Source of the DNA: JBPRGG01 sp051418075
Lineage (GTDB): Bacteria > Bacteroidota > Bacteroidia > Cytophagales > Cyclobacteriaceae
Assembly (NCBI GenBank): GCA_051418075.1
Contig: JBPRGG010000180.1
Location: forward strand, 1 to 62,432
Direction of reading: 5' to 3'
Length of the DNA stretch: 62,432 bases
Part shown: positions 26,456 through 34,879 of the stretch, piece by piece
Layout of the letters: every line of letters begins with the position of its first letter
How positions within the stretch are numbered: the stretch's first letter is position 1
Notes under the pieces: model-generated
Seen by the model: the letters and a program-made list of their open reading frames with translations, nothing else
Told to the model about the DNA's origin: nothing
Database searches by the model: none
Translations under genes and position numbers: made by a program

Positions 26456-29400
26456 TCAATCAGCAATTTCTCTCAGATCTACTGGTACCACCCGCGACAC
26501 CCCTTGTTCTACCATGGTAATGCCGTAAATGACATCTGTACTGGCCATTGTCCTTTTGTTGTGGGTCACTATAATAAACTGAGATTCACGGGAAAACTTT
26601 TTAATGATCTGATTGAATTTATCAATATTGGCATCATCCAGGGGCGCATCAACTTCATCGAAAATACAAAAAGGCGCCGGTTTGAGTAGATAGATGGCAA
26701 ATAACAGGGAAGTGGCAGTCAGGGTCTTTTCACCTCCCGACAGCTGGTTGATACTTAAAGGCCTTTTTCCTTTGGGTTTGGCCATGATCTCTATGCTGGA
26801 ATCCAGGGGATCTTCCGGGTTCACCAGTTTCAAATCACAATCATCTTCATCGGTAAATAATGAGCGAAATACCCGGATAAAATTCTCCTTAATCTTGTTG
26901 AATGCTTCCAGAAAAGTTGCTTTGGCCACCAGGTCAATTTCTGAAATGGTTGATTGCAGCGATTCTTTGGCTTTGAGTAAATCATCTTTTTGGCTGATGA
27001 TGAAATCATACCTTTCCTTGATCTCTTCATAGGCTTCCATGGCCATGGGGTTAACAGGCCCGATTTTGTCCAGTCTATCCCTGGCCTGGGTCACTTTCTC
27101 CTTGAGCTGTTCAGCTGAAAATTCCGTTTCTTCGATGCCCTCTTCCAATATTTGATCCAGGTCCAGATTAAACTCCACTGATAACCTTTCTCTGACTGAG
27201 CTAAATTGCAGCTTAATCTCATTGATCTTGTTTTGCAGTTCTATCAAAAGTACATCAATGGCTTCCCTGCTGCGGCTTATTTCCCGGTTAGCTTTTTCCA
27301 ATTCATCAATTGTTCCCCTGGAAGCATAGTAATCTTTTTCAGCCTCATTTACTCCGGCCTCAATTCGCTCTTTTTCCCGGTACATTTCCACCAGTTCATC
27401 CTCATTGGTTTCATTTTTATCTAATAAAACCTTGATTTCCTGCTCATTTTTATGAAGCTCCGTCTGGTTTTTTTCAATTCTTTCCCGGCTATTTTCGAAA
27501 GTGGATTGTTTGTAGCCAATTTCCTGCTCAATACTGTTCACCTTATTTTGCTGCTGGTGGAACATGATATTTTCCTGATTGAAAGCGCTGGATTTGATTG
27601 TCAGCAATTCATTTTGGCTGTTAAAATCATCTGTGAGATTGTTGATCTTGGTGACAATTATTTCCAGTTCATCCTGTTCTTTTTCGGCCTGGGGCTTTTT
27701 ATCCTGAATTTCATGGGTGAATTCCACAATTTTATCCTGAATATCCTCTTTTTTCAATGTATTGCTGTCCAGCATCCGTATAAATTGTTCCTGCCGGGTC
27801 TTGACCGAAATATATTCCTCATTGATCAAATTGATCTCTTTTTGTAAAGACTCTATCTGCTCTTTCCGGGTATTGGTTTTTAATTGACTAAGTTCCTGTT
27901 GTTTCTGATCCAGGTTTTCCTTTACATCATCGATACGGCTGTTCAGTGATTTTATTTCTTTTTGCAGTTTTTCCAGGTTTTTGGCCCTTCCAATCCTTTT
28001 TCCTTCAAAAAGCCCTACAGAACCTCCGGAAAGGCTGAACTTTTTCCGGATTATTTTTCCATTATGAGTAATGAAAGTTCCTTCATCTCCTGCAGGGATC
28101 TGCTGATGATCTTTTACAATATACACATTGTCCAGCAGGTAAGAAACCAGCTTTTTATATTTCTGATCGTATTCTACAATTTCTGTAGCTGGTAAAGCGT
28201 GGTCATAAATGCGGGCAGTTTGGGTATGAAAGTTTTCAAATTTTTCCAGGATGAAAAAATGCGCTTTTCCTTTGGAGGCATCACTAAGCAAATTCACCGC
28301 CTGATATGCCTGGGCCTCAGATTCAACAATGTAATAGTTCATAAAAGTCTCCAGGAAGTTTTCTACGGTTACCCTGTAGTCTTCCGGACAGGCTATAATA
28401 TCTGACAGCAGCGGGGCATTTTTGTACCAACTAGATTGTTTACGCAGGAATTTGATCGCTTCAGGAAATCCTTCCAGGTTTTCTACCAGGGATTTGGTCA
28501 GGTTGTATTCATTCTGGCGGGCATCAAGTTTGCGGTTCAGGGAAACATGCTCCTCCCGGATCAATTCAATGGTTCGATTGGTAGCATCTATCCTTTGTTG
28601 ATTTTCCTGTTCGGCCGATTTTAATTTTTCCAGGTTTTGGTTTTTCTGGCTCATGTCCTCCGATAGGATCCTGATCTTGGTTTCAAATTCAGCCAGGCTG
28701 GCCGATTGCTCTGTAGTATCTGTGGAAGCTTTTTCCAACTCCTGCTTCAGGGCAGAAAGCTGAATTTCCTTGATTTCAACATCTTTATTAAGTCTGTATA
28801 CACTCTCCTGCTTATTCCGGTGGATTTTATTGAGTGTACTTAATTCTTCCTGGATGGCAGTGGTGCGGATCTTTTGCTCTTCATAGGCTTCCTTTAATTG
28901 AACCAGTTTGGCTTCCATCTCCTGCAAGATCTTTTCGGCTGAATTTTTTTCCTGGTTTAGGCTTTGTAAACTAAAGGATGCCCGTTCATTACTTTTTTTA
29001 TCTTGTTCTAATTGTTCTTTCAGGGATTCACTTTTATCATTAAGATATTTAAGCCTTTCATTTTTGATTTTTTTTTCGCTTTCGTACTGTCTTATTTTTC
29101 CCACATGCTCATTGAGCGCCTTCTGACGGGAAGATAATGTTCTTTCCAGTTTTAATAAGTTGGTTTTGGCATTTTCTATTTCCGCATCCTTTTCCTTGAT
29201 CTGACGGGCTATGCTTAGCTTTTTGTCATTCTCTGTTTCAATTTGTTGTTTGACCCTGGTAAACTCCTCCTGATGTTTCTGTACGGTCTTTTGAGCCAAC
29301 TGAAGACTTAATTCCTTATATTCCTCCTTGGTTTTAAAATATTTTTTGGCTTGCCTGGCTTGTCTTTCCAGGGATTTCATGTTTTTTTCTATTTCAAAAA

Positions 29401-29983
29401 GCAGGTCTTCCACTCTTTCCAGATCCGCATCTGTATCCTCTAATTTTTTTATGGTTTCTTTTTTCCGGATCTTGAATTTAGAAATGCCAGCAGCTTCTTC
29501 AAAAAGGGATCTGCGGGAATTATCCTTGTCATTAAGCAGGTCATCTACCATTTTCAGCTCAATGATGGCGTAGCTGTTGGATGCTATACCCGTGTCCAGG
29601 AAAAGATTGGTGATGTCTTTTAAGCGGCAGGGAACACCATTGAGCAAATACTCACTATCGCCGGATCTGTAATATTTCCTGGTGATGGTCACTTCTGAAT
29701 ATTCGGTGGGTAACAGGTTTTTGGTGTTGGCAAAAGTTAAGGATACTTCGGCCAGTTGAGTTGCCTTACGGGTTTTGGTGCCATTGAAGATCACATTTTC
29801 CATCTTATCTGATCGCAGCATCCTGGTTTTCTGTTCACCCAGCACCCATCGAATGGCATCTACCACGTTGGATTTACCACAACCATTAGGTCCCACAATT
29901 CCCGTAATTCCTTCGTCAAAATTAATGGTTATCTTATCACCAAAGCTTTTAAACCCTTTAATCTCTAATTTATTTAATAACAT
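26456..29983 (-). CDS. smc: Chromosome segregation ATPase SMC
   Basis: The 1175-residue protein has the SMC architecture: N-terminal Walker A (GPNGCGKSNVVDAIRW, residues 33-48), a long coiled coil, a hinge domain around residues 505-665 (GFPEAIKFLRKQ to KKFSLSGGSVGLFEGKRIGR region), the second coiled coil, and the C-terminal head with the signature LSGGEKTLTA and Walker B FCIFDEVDAPLDDAN. It forms a ring that compacts and segregates the chromosome, normally with ScpA and ScpB, which are not in the window. Expression probably starts from a symmetric promoter element at 30016-30048, shared divergently with the next gene. Confidence 0.97.
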   Translation of the reverse strand: MLLNKLEIKGFKSFGDKITINFDEGITGIVGPNGCGKSNVVDAIRWVLGEQKTRMLRSDKMENVIFNGTKTRKATQLAEVSLTFANTKNLLPTEYSEVTITRKYYRSGDSEYLLNGVPCRLKDITNLFLDTGIASNSYAIIELKMVDDLLNDKDNSRRSLFEEAAGISKFKIRKKETIKKLEDTDADLERVEDLLFEIEKNMKSLERQARQAKKYFKTKEEYKELSLQLAQKTVQKHQEEFTRVKQQIETENDKKLSIARQIKEKDAEIENAKTNLLKLERTLSSRQKALNEHVGKIRQYESEKKIKNERLKYLNDKSESLKEQLEQDKKSNERASFSLQSLNQEKNSAEKILQEMEAKLVQLKEAYEEQKIRTTAIQEELSTLNKIHRNKQESVYRLNKDVEIKEIQLSALKQELEKASTDTTEQSASLAEFETKIRILSEDMSQKNQNLEKLKSAEQENQQRIDATNRTIELIREEHVSLNRKLDARQNEYNLTKSLVENLEGFPEAIKFLRKQSSWYKNAPLLSDIIACPEDYRVTVENFLETFMNYYIVESEAQAYQAVNLLSDASKGKAHFFILEKFENFHTQTARIYDHALPATEIVEYDQKYKKLVSYLLDNVYIVKDHQQIPAGDEGTFITHNGKIIRKKFSLSGGSVGLFEGKRIGRAKNLEKLQKEIKSLNSRIDDVKENLDQKQQELSQLKTNTRKEQIESLQKEINLINEEYISVKTRQEQFIRMLDSNTLKKEDIQDKIVEFTHEIQDKKPQAEKEQDELEIIVTKINNLTDDFNSQNELLTIKSSAFNQENIMFHQQQNKVNSIEQEIGYKQSTFENSRERIEKNQTELHKNEQEIKVLLDKNETNEDELVEMYREKERIEAGVNEAEKDYYASRGTIDELEKANREISRSREAIDVLLIELQNKINEIKLQFSSVRERLSVEFNLDLDQILEEGIEETEFSAEQLKEKVTQARDRLDKIGPVNPMAMEAYEEIKERYDFIISQKDDLLKAKESLQSTISEIDLVAKATFLEAFNKIKENFIRVFRSLFTDEDDCDLKLVNPEDPLDSSIEIMAKPKGKRPLSINQLSGGEKTLTATSLLFAIYLLKPAPFCIFDEVDAPLDDANIDKFNQIIKKFSRESQFIIVTHNKRTMASTDVIYGITMVEQGVSRVVPVDLREIAD

Positions 29984-30015
29984 GCTGGATTAATTTTCAG
30001 AAAGGTTTTGAAGGT

Positions 30016-30048
30016 AGCAAATTTAAAATTATTTTCTTTAAATTTGCT
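30016..30048. promoter_or_regulatory. Divergent promoter palindrome between smc and the neighbouring gene
   Basis: AGCAAATTTAAA (30016-30027) and TTTAAATTTGCT (30037-30048) are perfect 12-bp inverted repeats with a 9-base spacer. Each arm contains TAAATTTG, a perfect TAnnTTTG -7 box: 30039-30046 on plus, 30025-30018 on minus. The minus box predicts an smc leader of about 28 bases. The plus box is only 5 bases before the ATG at 30052, implying a leaderless or very short leader transcript. No good -33 element is visible on either side. Confidence 0.5.
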
Positions 30049-30051
30049 CAT

Positions 30052-30573
30052 ATGGATGATTATTCACTGATTATTTACATCATATTAGGCCTGATATATC
30101 TGGTAGGGCAGTTTTTTAAATCTAAAAAAGATGCCGCTACCAGAAGGCCTGAAGAGGAAGTAGAAAGGCATGATGAATTTGAACAGGAGGCTGAAGCCGG
30201 ACCCCGCCAACCCAAGAAAAGGCCTTCTACCTTTGAAGATCTGTTAAGAGAATTCGGTGCACCGGTAGAGCCGGAAGATCCGGAATCGTTCTCACCCGCC
30301 CCTGAAAAAGCAAAACCCAAACCTTTTGAAAGGGAAGATTATGACGATGAGGTTAAAGACATTTATGAACAGGCTGTTGAAACCGGTAAAAAACTGAAGA
30401 CCCTGGATGAACAGGTGAAAATTGAAGACACTGCTTCCAGACTCAAAGAAGTAGAACAGGTGACAAAGAAGAAGGCAGCTGCCACCAGTAAGTATGCTAA
30501 ATTACTGAGAAACCGGAATAACCTGAAACAAGCCATCATCATGAAAGAGATCCTGGACCGAAAGCATTTTTAA
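30052..30573 (+). CDS. Conserved hypothetical membrane-anchored protein
   Basis: The 173-residue protein has one N-terminal membrane helix (DDYSLIIYIILGLIYLVGQFF), followed by a long, highly charged, Pro/Glu-rich and probably disordered region (about 25-110), a Lys/Glu-rich helix, and a conserved-looking C-terminus (YAKLLRNRNNLKQAIIMKEIL). I recall proteins of this shape next to smc in related genomes, but no function. The charged cytoplasmic domain could be a scaffold. It starts five bases after a symmetric promoter element shared with smc. Confidence 0.75.
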   Translation: MDDYSLIIYIILGLIYLVGQFFKSKKDAATRRPEEEVERHDEFEQEAEAGPRQPKKRPSTFEDLLREFGAPVEPEDPESFSPAPEKAKPKPFEREDYDDEVKDIYEQAVETGKKLKTLDEQVKIEDTASRLKEVEQVTKKKAAATSKYAKLLRNRNNLKQAIIMKEILDRKHF

Positions 30574-30663
30574 GCGTCTGCTTCATTTTCATTCATTCCA
30601 ATGGCATTAAACATCTGTTCCAGCCTTCCTGTTTGATTTATAGTAATAATTGTGAATTAAACC

Positions 30664-30670
30664 AAGGAGG
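30664..30670 (+). promoter_or_regulatory. Strong Shine-Dalgarno site AAGGAGG
   Basis: AAGGAGG lies 4 bases before the ATG at 30675 and decides that start over an upstream in-frame start at 30633. Such a full anti-16S match is exceptional here: the other genes have A/T-rich leaders with no SD, as usual in Bacteroidota. Confidence 0.7.
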
Positions 30671-30674
30671 AAAT

Positions 30675-31196
30675 ATGCGTGGAAAATTAGAAAAAAGCGG
30701 AAATTACGAATTATTTCAAACTACCAAAGGAAGTCAGATATTAAATTTAAATGATAAATATTTCTATGCTGTGGTAGAAGGACAGCGGGGAGACATCCTG
30801 GTAGGATCTGATGAAGACCATCAAAAACAGAAAACATTGAAAAAAGGCACATTTTATATGGCCAACTTTGATGATGATCCTGAATTTACAGATCTGCCTC
30901 ATTTGTTTTTACAGGAAGGAAGCAAATTCAGGGAATGGATTTTACCTAATGATTATCCTACCAAAGATGACTACCAAAAAAAGCTGGTAAAAACCAATGA
31001 CCTGGTAAGTCGGTCCAAAGTGGAAAAACATGTTAAGGGGGATGGGAATGTAGGTTCCGAAAAACAGTACCAGGGGAAGCCTGAAAGATTACGTACCAAA
31101 TCCAAAAAAGAACTTTATAAAATGGCTCAGGATCAGCAAATTGAAGGGATGTCTAAAATGAATAAGGAAGAGTTGGTGCAAAAGCTGGCGGATTGA
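30675..31196 (+). CDS. Hypothetical soluble protein with a Rho-N/SAP-like C-terminus
   Basis: Starting at the ATG after the AAGGAGG site, the product has 173 residues and no signal peptide. The N-terminal half (KLEKSGNYELFQTTKGSQIL, then KKGTFYMANFDDDPEFTDLPHLFL) looks like a compact beta-rich domain. The C-terminal 35 residues (RTKSKKELYKMAQDQQIEG, then MSKMNKEELVQKLAD) resemble the Rho-N or SAP helix-turn-helix that binds nucleic acid. The composition is rich in Lys and Asp. I do not recognise the N-terminal domain. The strong ribosome site suggests high expression, perhaps a stress protein. Confidence 0.7.
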   Translation: MRGKLEKSGNYELFQTTKGSQILNLNDKYFYAVVEGQRGDILVGSDEDHQKQKTLKKGTFYMANFDDDPEFTDLPHLFLQEGSKFREWILPNDYPTKDDYQKKLVKTNDLVSRSKVEKHVKGDGNVGSEKQYQGKPERLRTKSKKELYKMAQDQQIEGMSKMNKEELVQKLAD

Positions 31197-31546
31197 TGAT
31201 TAATGAAGTTGTTAAAGGGTCGATAAGAATGATTTCTTGTGCTCATTGTCAATAAGTTAAGCTTTCTTCCATTAATAGGAAATTCTACCTTTCTTACCTT
31301 TCTTCAATTTTTTGTCAGTTAGCTGGCTGACGGGCCATATTTTTTGTCTTTATCCAAAAAGTAGGCAAAAAGATGCCAGCTAATGGGACCAGTGCTGCTT
31401 TTGATTGTCTATTAATCCTAACTAGGTCCTCATTTATCCATAAAAATTATAGTTCAGACAAATTCAACAGCGGTCGGCAGTGTCGGCAGTCTGCCGTCCC
31501 AGTCGTCGGTCCTAGAATGTTTAAGTTTTACTTTTCCAAAATTGAT
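31197..31546. other. Intergenic region carrying a dispersed repeat
   Basis: No gene is supported here. The right half holds repeat copy 1 (31385-31489), whose 3' end contains GTCGGCAGT twice in tandem (31473-31481, 31482-31490), followed by CTGCCG, which pairs with CGGCAG. An open frame crossing this stretch is antisense to the Rieske end of the next gene and looks spurious. Confidence 0.6.
31385..31489 (+). repeat. Dispersed intergenic repeat, copy 1
   Basis: The segment aligns with 44134-44236 in the same orientation. Shared blocks include CTGCTTTTGATT (31395-31406), a CATAAAAAT-like block, and the identical 23 bases at 31455-31477 ending CAACAGCGGTCGG. Between blocks the copies differ by substitutions and small indels. 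Both copies are non-coding. Confidence 0.65.
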
Positions 31547-33028
31547 TCACTCTTCCGGCTTAACATCAGGCTGTTCCAGGTTGCGCGTGGCTGGTCCTAT
31601 CATTATTTCTCCATAGCTCGTAAACCTGCTGCCATGGCAGGGGCAATCCCAGGTGTGCTCCATATGGTTCCAGTCTACCAGGCAGCCAAGGTGAGGGCAA
31701 ATGGCTGAATTAGTATGCAACTTGCCCTGCTTATCACGATAAATAGCATATTTATTTCCCTTTACTTCTACTAAAGCGCCGCTTTGAGGCTGGATCCTGG
31801 AAAGGTCTTCCGATTTAAATCGATCCATTACAAATCTTTTGGCCACATCCAGGTTTTCCTTTAGATAACTCGGCGCTGCTGATAGGGGAGGTATCCGTTT
31901 AGAGTCGTAGGTTTTTTGCCATGGGTTTGGATTCCCTGTGATGCTGTCTGATAATATCAAACCGGCTATGGTGCCGTAGACCAATCCATCACCGGAATAC
32001 CCGGTGGCCATCAGGGTCTTTCCTCCAGGACTTTCTCCAATATAAGGCAGACCGTCAGCCGGTTCATAATATTGGGATGACCAGCGGTAGTCAATCTGTT
32101 TCACTTGGTAACGCTCATTCAAATAAGTTTCCAGTTTTTGGTAATAATCAATGTCCGGATCATGCCCGGTTTTATGATCTGCACCCCCTAAAACCAACCA
32201 TTTTTGCTGGTCCTGCTGATAGAGCCGGGTATAATGATAAGGGTCCATATTGTCCCAGTATAATCCATCGGGAGGATAATTCTCCAATTGGGCTGTTATC
32301 ATATAGCTTCGGTATGGTGCAGCAGTGGTTTGATGTATATTAATGAACAAAGGAATATGGGTAGCTAAAACGATATGTTTGGCTGTGACTGATCCTTCAG
32401 CTGTATATAATTGCTTTTTCTTGTGATCAAAATGAACCACCCGGCTGTTTTCGAATATCTGGCAATCATTTTCAATCACTGATGCCAACCCCATCAGGTA
32501 TTTTTGAGAATTGAACTGCGCTTGGGCAGGAAATACAAGGGCTTTATGAACGGGAAAGGGTAAAGGCATCGAATCAGTCAAAGAAACTGCCAGACCTGCT
32601 TTTTGGGCATATTCAAATTCCTGTTCGATAGCTGATATATTTGATGACTTTTCTGCATATAAATATCCATCCACCCGTTTCCAATCGCAGTCGAAAGCAT
32701 GTTGCTGATGGACAGTTTCTATCCAGTCTATGGCTGCCTGGCGTGAAGAAGCCACAGTTTTAGCTTTTTCCTCCCCATGTTTGTTGAATATTTGTTGGTA
32801 GGAAAAATCGACCTGCGTATTGAGGTGATTGGAAGAGTGACCGGTAGTTCCGGCCCCCAAATGCAGTGCTTCCAGTACTACCACTTTCATGCCTTTATCC
32901 TTCAATTGATAAGCCGTGGTCAATCCGGTGATACCACCACCTACTATACAGACATCAGCTTCAATATGTTGCTGTAATTTGGAATAATTTTTGGGCAAAG
33001 CCTTTGATTTCCAGAGGGATTGATGCAT
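31547..33028 (-). CDS. FAD-dependent oxidoreductase with C-terminal Rieske domain
   Basis: The 493-residue protein has an N-terminal dinucleotide fold (ADVCIVGGGITGLTTAYQLK, residues 29-48, ending in VVVLEA) of the DadA/glycine-oxidase-like DAO family. Its C-terminal 100 residues carry a Rieske [2Fe-2S] domain with CPHLGC and CPCHGS. The FAD-binding end GYSGDGLVYGTIAG is present near residue 350. Such proteins probably oxidise an amine or amino acid and pass electrons to the Rieske centre; the substrate is unknown. There is no signal peptide. It is divergent from the GH13 pair across about 215 bases, and a dispersed repeat lies just beyond its 3' end. Confidence 0.9.
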   Translation of the reverse strand: MHQSLWKSKALPKNYSKLQQHIEADVCIVGGGITGLTTAYQLKDKGMKVVVLEALHLGAGTTGHSSNHLNTQVDFSYQQIFNKHGEEKAKTVASSRQAAIDWIETVHQQHAFDCDWKRVDGYLYAEKSSNISAIEQEFEYAQKAGLAVSLTDSMPLPFPVHKALVFPAQAQFNSQKYLMGLASVIENDCQIFENSRVVHFDHKKKQLYTAEGSVTAKHIVLATHIPLFINIHQTTAAPYRSYMITAQLENYPPDGLYWDNMDPYHYTRLYQQDQQKWLVLGGADHKTGHDPDIDYYQKLETYLNERYQVKQIDYRWSSQYYEPADGLPYIGESPGGKTLMATGYSGDGLVYGTIAGLILSDSITGNPNPWQKTYDSKRIPPLSAAPSYLKENLDVAKRFVMDRFKSEDLSRIQPQSGALVEVKGNKYAIYRDKQGKLHTNSAICPHLGCLVDWNHMEHTWDCPCHGSRFTSYGEIMIGPATRNLEQPDVKPEE

Positions 33029-33244
33029 AGTTTAAAAAGTTTAAGTTACGAGAAAATAACCGGTCAGATAAAGAAAAGTTAACGAATTTCATATTACTAA
33101 AGTTTTACAGAAAACTTGTCAAACAGAGGATTTTGAAGGGTCCATACCAGCTTAGCTTGAACCATCTGTTAAAAGAACAGTTACAAGTTTAGCTACAACT
33201 TCAGCTTATTTTTTTGATTCATAAATTTTTTAAGGCACTGATCT

Positions 33245-34879
33245 ATGAAATACTGGTTTAAAAATGCAATTATCTATTCTCTTGATGTAGAATCCTTTAA
33301 AGATGATAGTGGTGACGGAATTGGGGATTTCAAAGGCTTAAAGGAGCGACTGGAGTATTTATCCGGCCTGGGAGTAAATACTATCTGGCTATTGCCCATC
33401 TTTTCTACCCCCAACAGGGACAATGGGTATGATGTATCAGATTATTATACCATTGACCAGCGATTGGGCGATATGTCTTCTCTGGTGGAGTTCATTGATA
33501 TGGCTGAAGATCATAACTTGCGAATCATCATTGATTTCCCCATTAATCATACCAGTGATCAACATCCCTGGTTTCAGGAGGCTATTAATAATCCTGATTC
33601 AAAATACCGGGATTACTATATATGGAAAAAAGAAAAGCCGGAGAATCCTGATGAAAAGCTGATATTTAAGGGGCAACAGGAAAGCAACTGGGGCCATGAT
33701 AAAATAACTGATTCTTATTATTATCATTCCTTTTACCATTTTCAGCCTGATTTAAATTTTAGTAATCCTAATGTACGTAAAGAAGTCCGAAATATCATGC
33801 ATTTCTGGCTGCGGTTAGGGATTTCAGGATTTCGGATAGATGCTACTCCCCATATTGTCAGGGATAAGGGAGGAATAGTATTTGAAAATCCCCAAAAGAT
33901 CCTCCGGATTCTCAGGCAAAATGTAGATGAGATCAGAAATGATGCTGTATTGCTGGGTGAAAGCGATGTCGCGCCTGATGAATATAAATTTTTCTTTGGC
34001 AATGGTACCCAGTTCCATATGTTGCTGAATTTTTATATGGCCAATTATATGTTTCTGTCTTTTGCCAAACAGGACAAAAAACCCATACAATATGGACTGA
34101 ATCAACTCCCTGTGCCTAATATGTTTGAACAATACGCAAATTTCATGCGTAACCATGATGAACTGGACCTGGAAAGGTTGAACCAGGATGAACTGGACCT
34201 GGTGCTGGATAAATTTGCTCCGGAAGAAAACATGCGCATTTTTGGCAGGGGTATACGAAGAAGGTTGAGTCCTCTACTCAATGACAGGAAATTGGAGGAA
34301 TTGGCTTACAGTGTTCTTTTTTCCCTGCCCGGCACACCGGTCATACGCTATGGTGATGAAATTGGTATGGGTGATGACCTGAATCTGAAAGGCCGGAAAA
34401 GTGTGCGCACAGTGATGCAGTGGGCCGACCGGAAAAATGCCGGTTTTTCTGATGCCCCGGAGGATCAACTGGTAAAACCTGTGATTAAAGACGGTAAATA
34501 TGGTTATTCACAGGTTAATGTAGAAGATCAGCAAAGAGATCCAGAAAGTCTGCTCAACTGGATGGAGAAGCTGATCAGGATCAGGACCAAATGCATTGAG
34601 TTTGGCCGGGGCAACTACAATTTCATAGAAACAGGCTCAGATCAGGTGATGGCCCATTCCAGCAAAATGGATTTTGAAATATCTATTGTGTTACATAATT
34701 TTAGCGATCAAAACCAATCAGTTCAGTTAGATTTAGATAATTTAGGGATTAGTGAGCTATATGAAGTGTTCAGTGATACCCTTTATGAAAAACATCAGAA
34801 AAATAAGCCAATAAAACTGAACGGCTTAGGTTACCGTTGGTTCAAAGGAAAACTAAGTAATAGATGTGAATATGAATAA
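33245..34879 (+). CDS. GH13 alpha-amylase-family enzyme, trehalose-synthase-like
   Basis: The 544-residue protein has the GH13 barrel with nucleophile D199 (GFRIDATPHI), acid/base E239 (LLGESDV) and the stabilising H304-D305 (RNHDELDLE). Features typical of trehalose synthase are GYDVSDYYTIDQRLG, YYYHSFYHFQPDLNF, GRGIRRRLSPLL and YGDEIGMGDD. It would interconvert maltose and trehalose or act on related short glucans; specificity cannot be read from sequence, and no fused maltokinase domain is present. There is no signal peptide, so it is cytoplasmic. Its stop overlaps the start of a second GH13 gene, indicating an operon for alpha-glucan or compatible-solute metabolism. Confidence 0.9.
   Translation: MKYWFKNAIIYSLDVESFKDDSGDGIGDFKGLKERLEYLSGLGVNTIWLLPIFSTPNRDNGYDVSDYYTIDQRLGDMSSLVEFIDMAEDHNLRIIIDFPINHTSDQHPWFQEAINNPDSKYRDYYIWKKEKPENPDEKLIFKGQQESNWGHDKITDSYYYHSFYHFQPDLNFSNPNVRKEVRNIMHFWLRLGISGFRIDATPHIVRDKGGIVFENPQKILRILRQNVDEIRNDAVLLGESDVAPDEYKFFFGNGTQFHMLLNFYMANYMFLSFAKQDKKPIQYGLNQLPVPNMFEQYANFMRNHDELDLERLNQDELDLVLDKFAPEENMRIFGRGIRRRLSPLLNDRKLEELAYSVLFSLPGTPVIRYGDEIGMGDDLNLKGRKSVRTVMQWADRKNAGFSDAPEDQLVKPVIKDGKYGYSQVNVEDQQRDPESLLNWMEKLIRIRTKCIEFGRGNYNFIETGSDQVMAHSSKMDFEISIVLHNFSDQNQSVQLDLDNLGISELYEVFSDTLYEKHQKNKPIKLNGLGYRWFKGKLSNRCEYE

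Noticed and set aside
31373..31708. 111-codon plus-strand open frame
   Set aside because: It runs through the dispersed repeat and then antisense to the Rieske domain of a clear gene, with no family resemblance.
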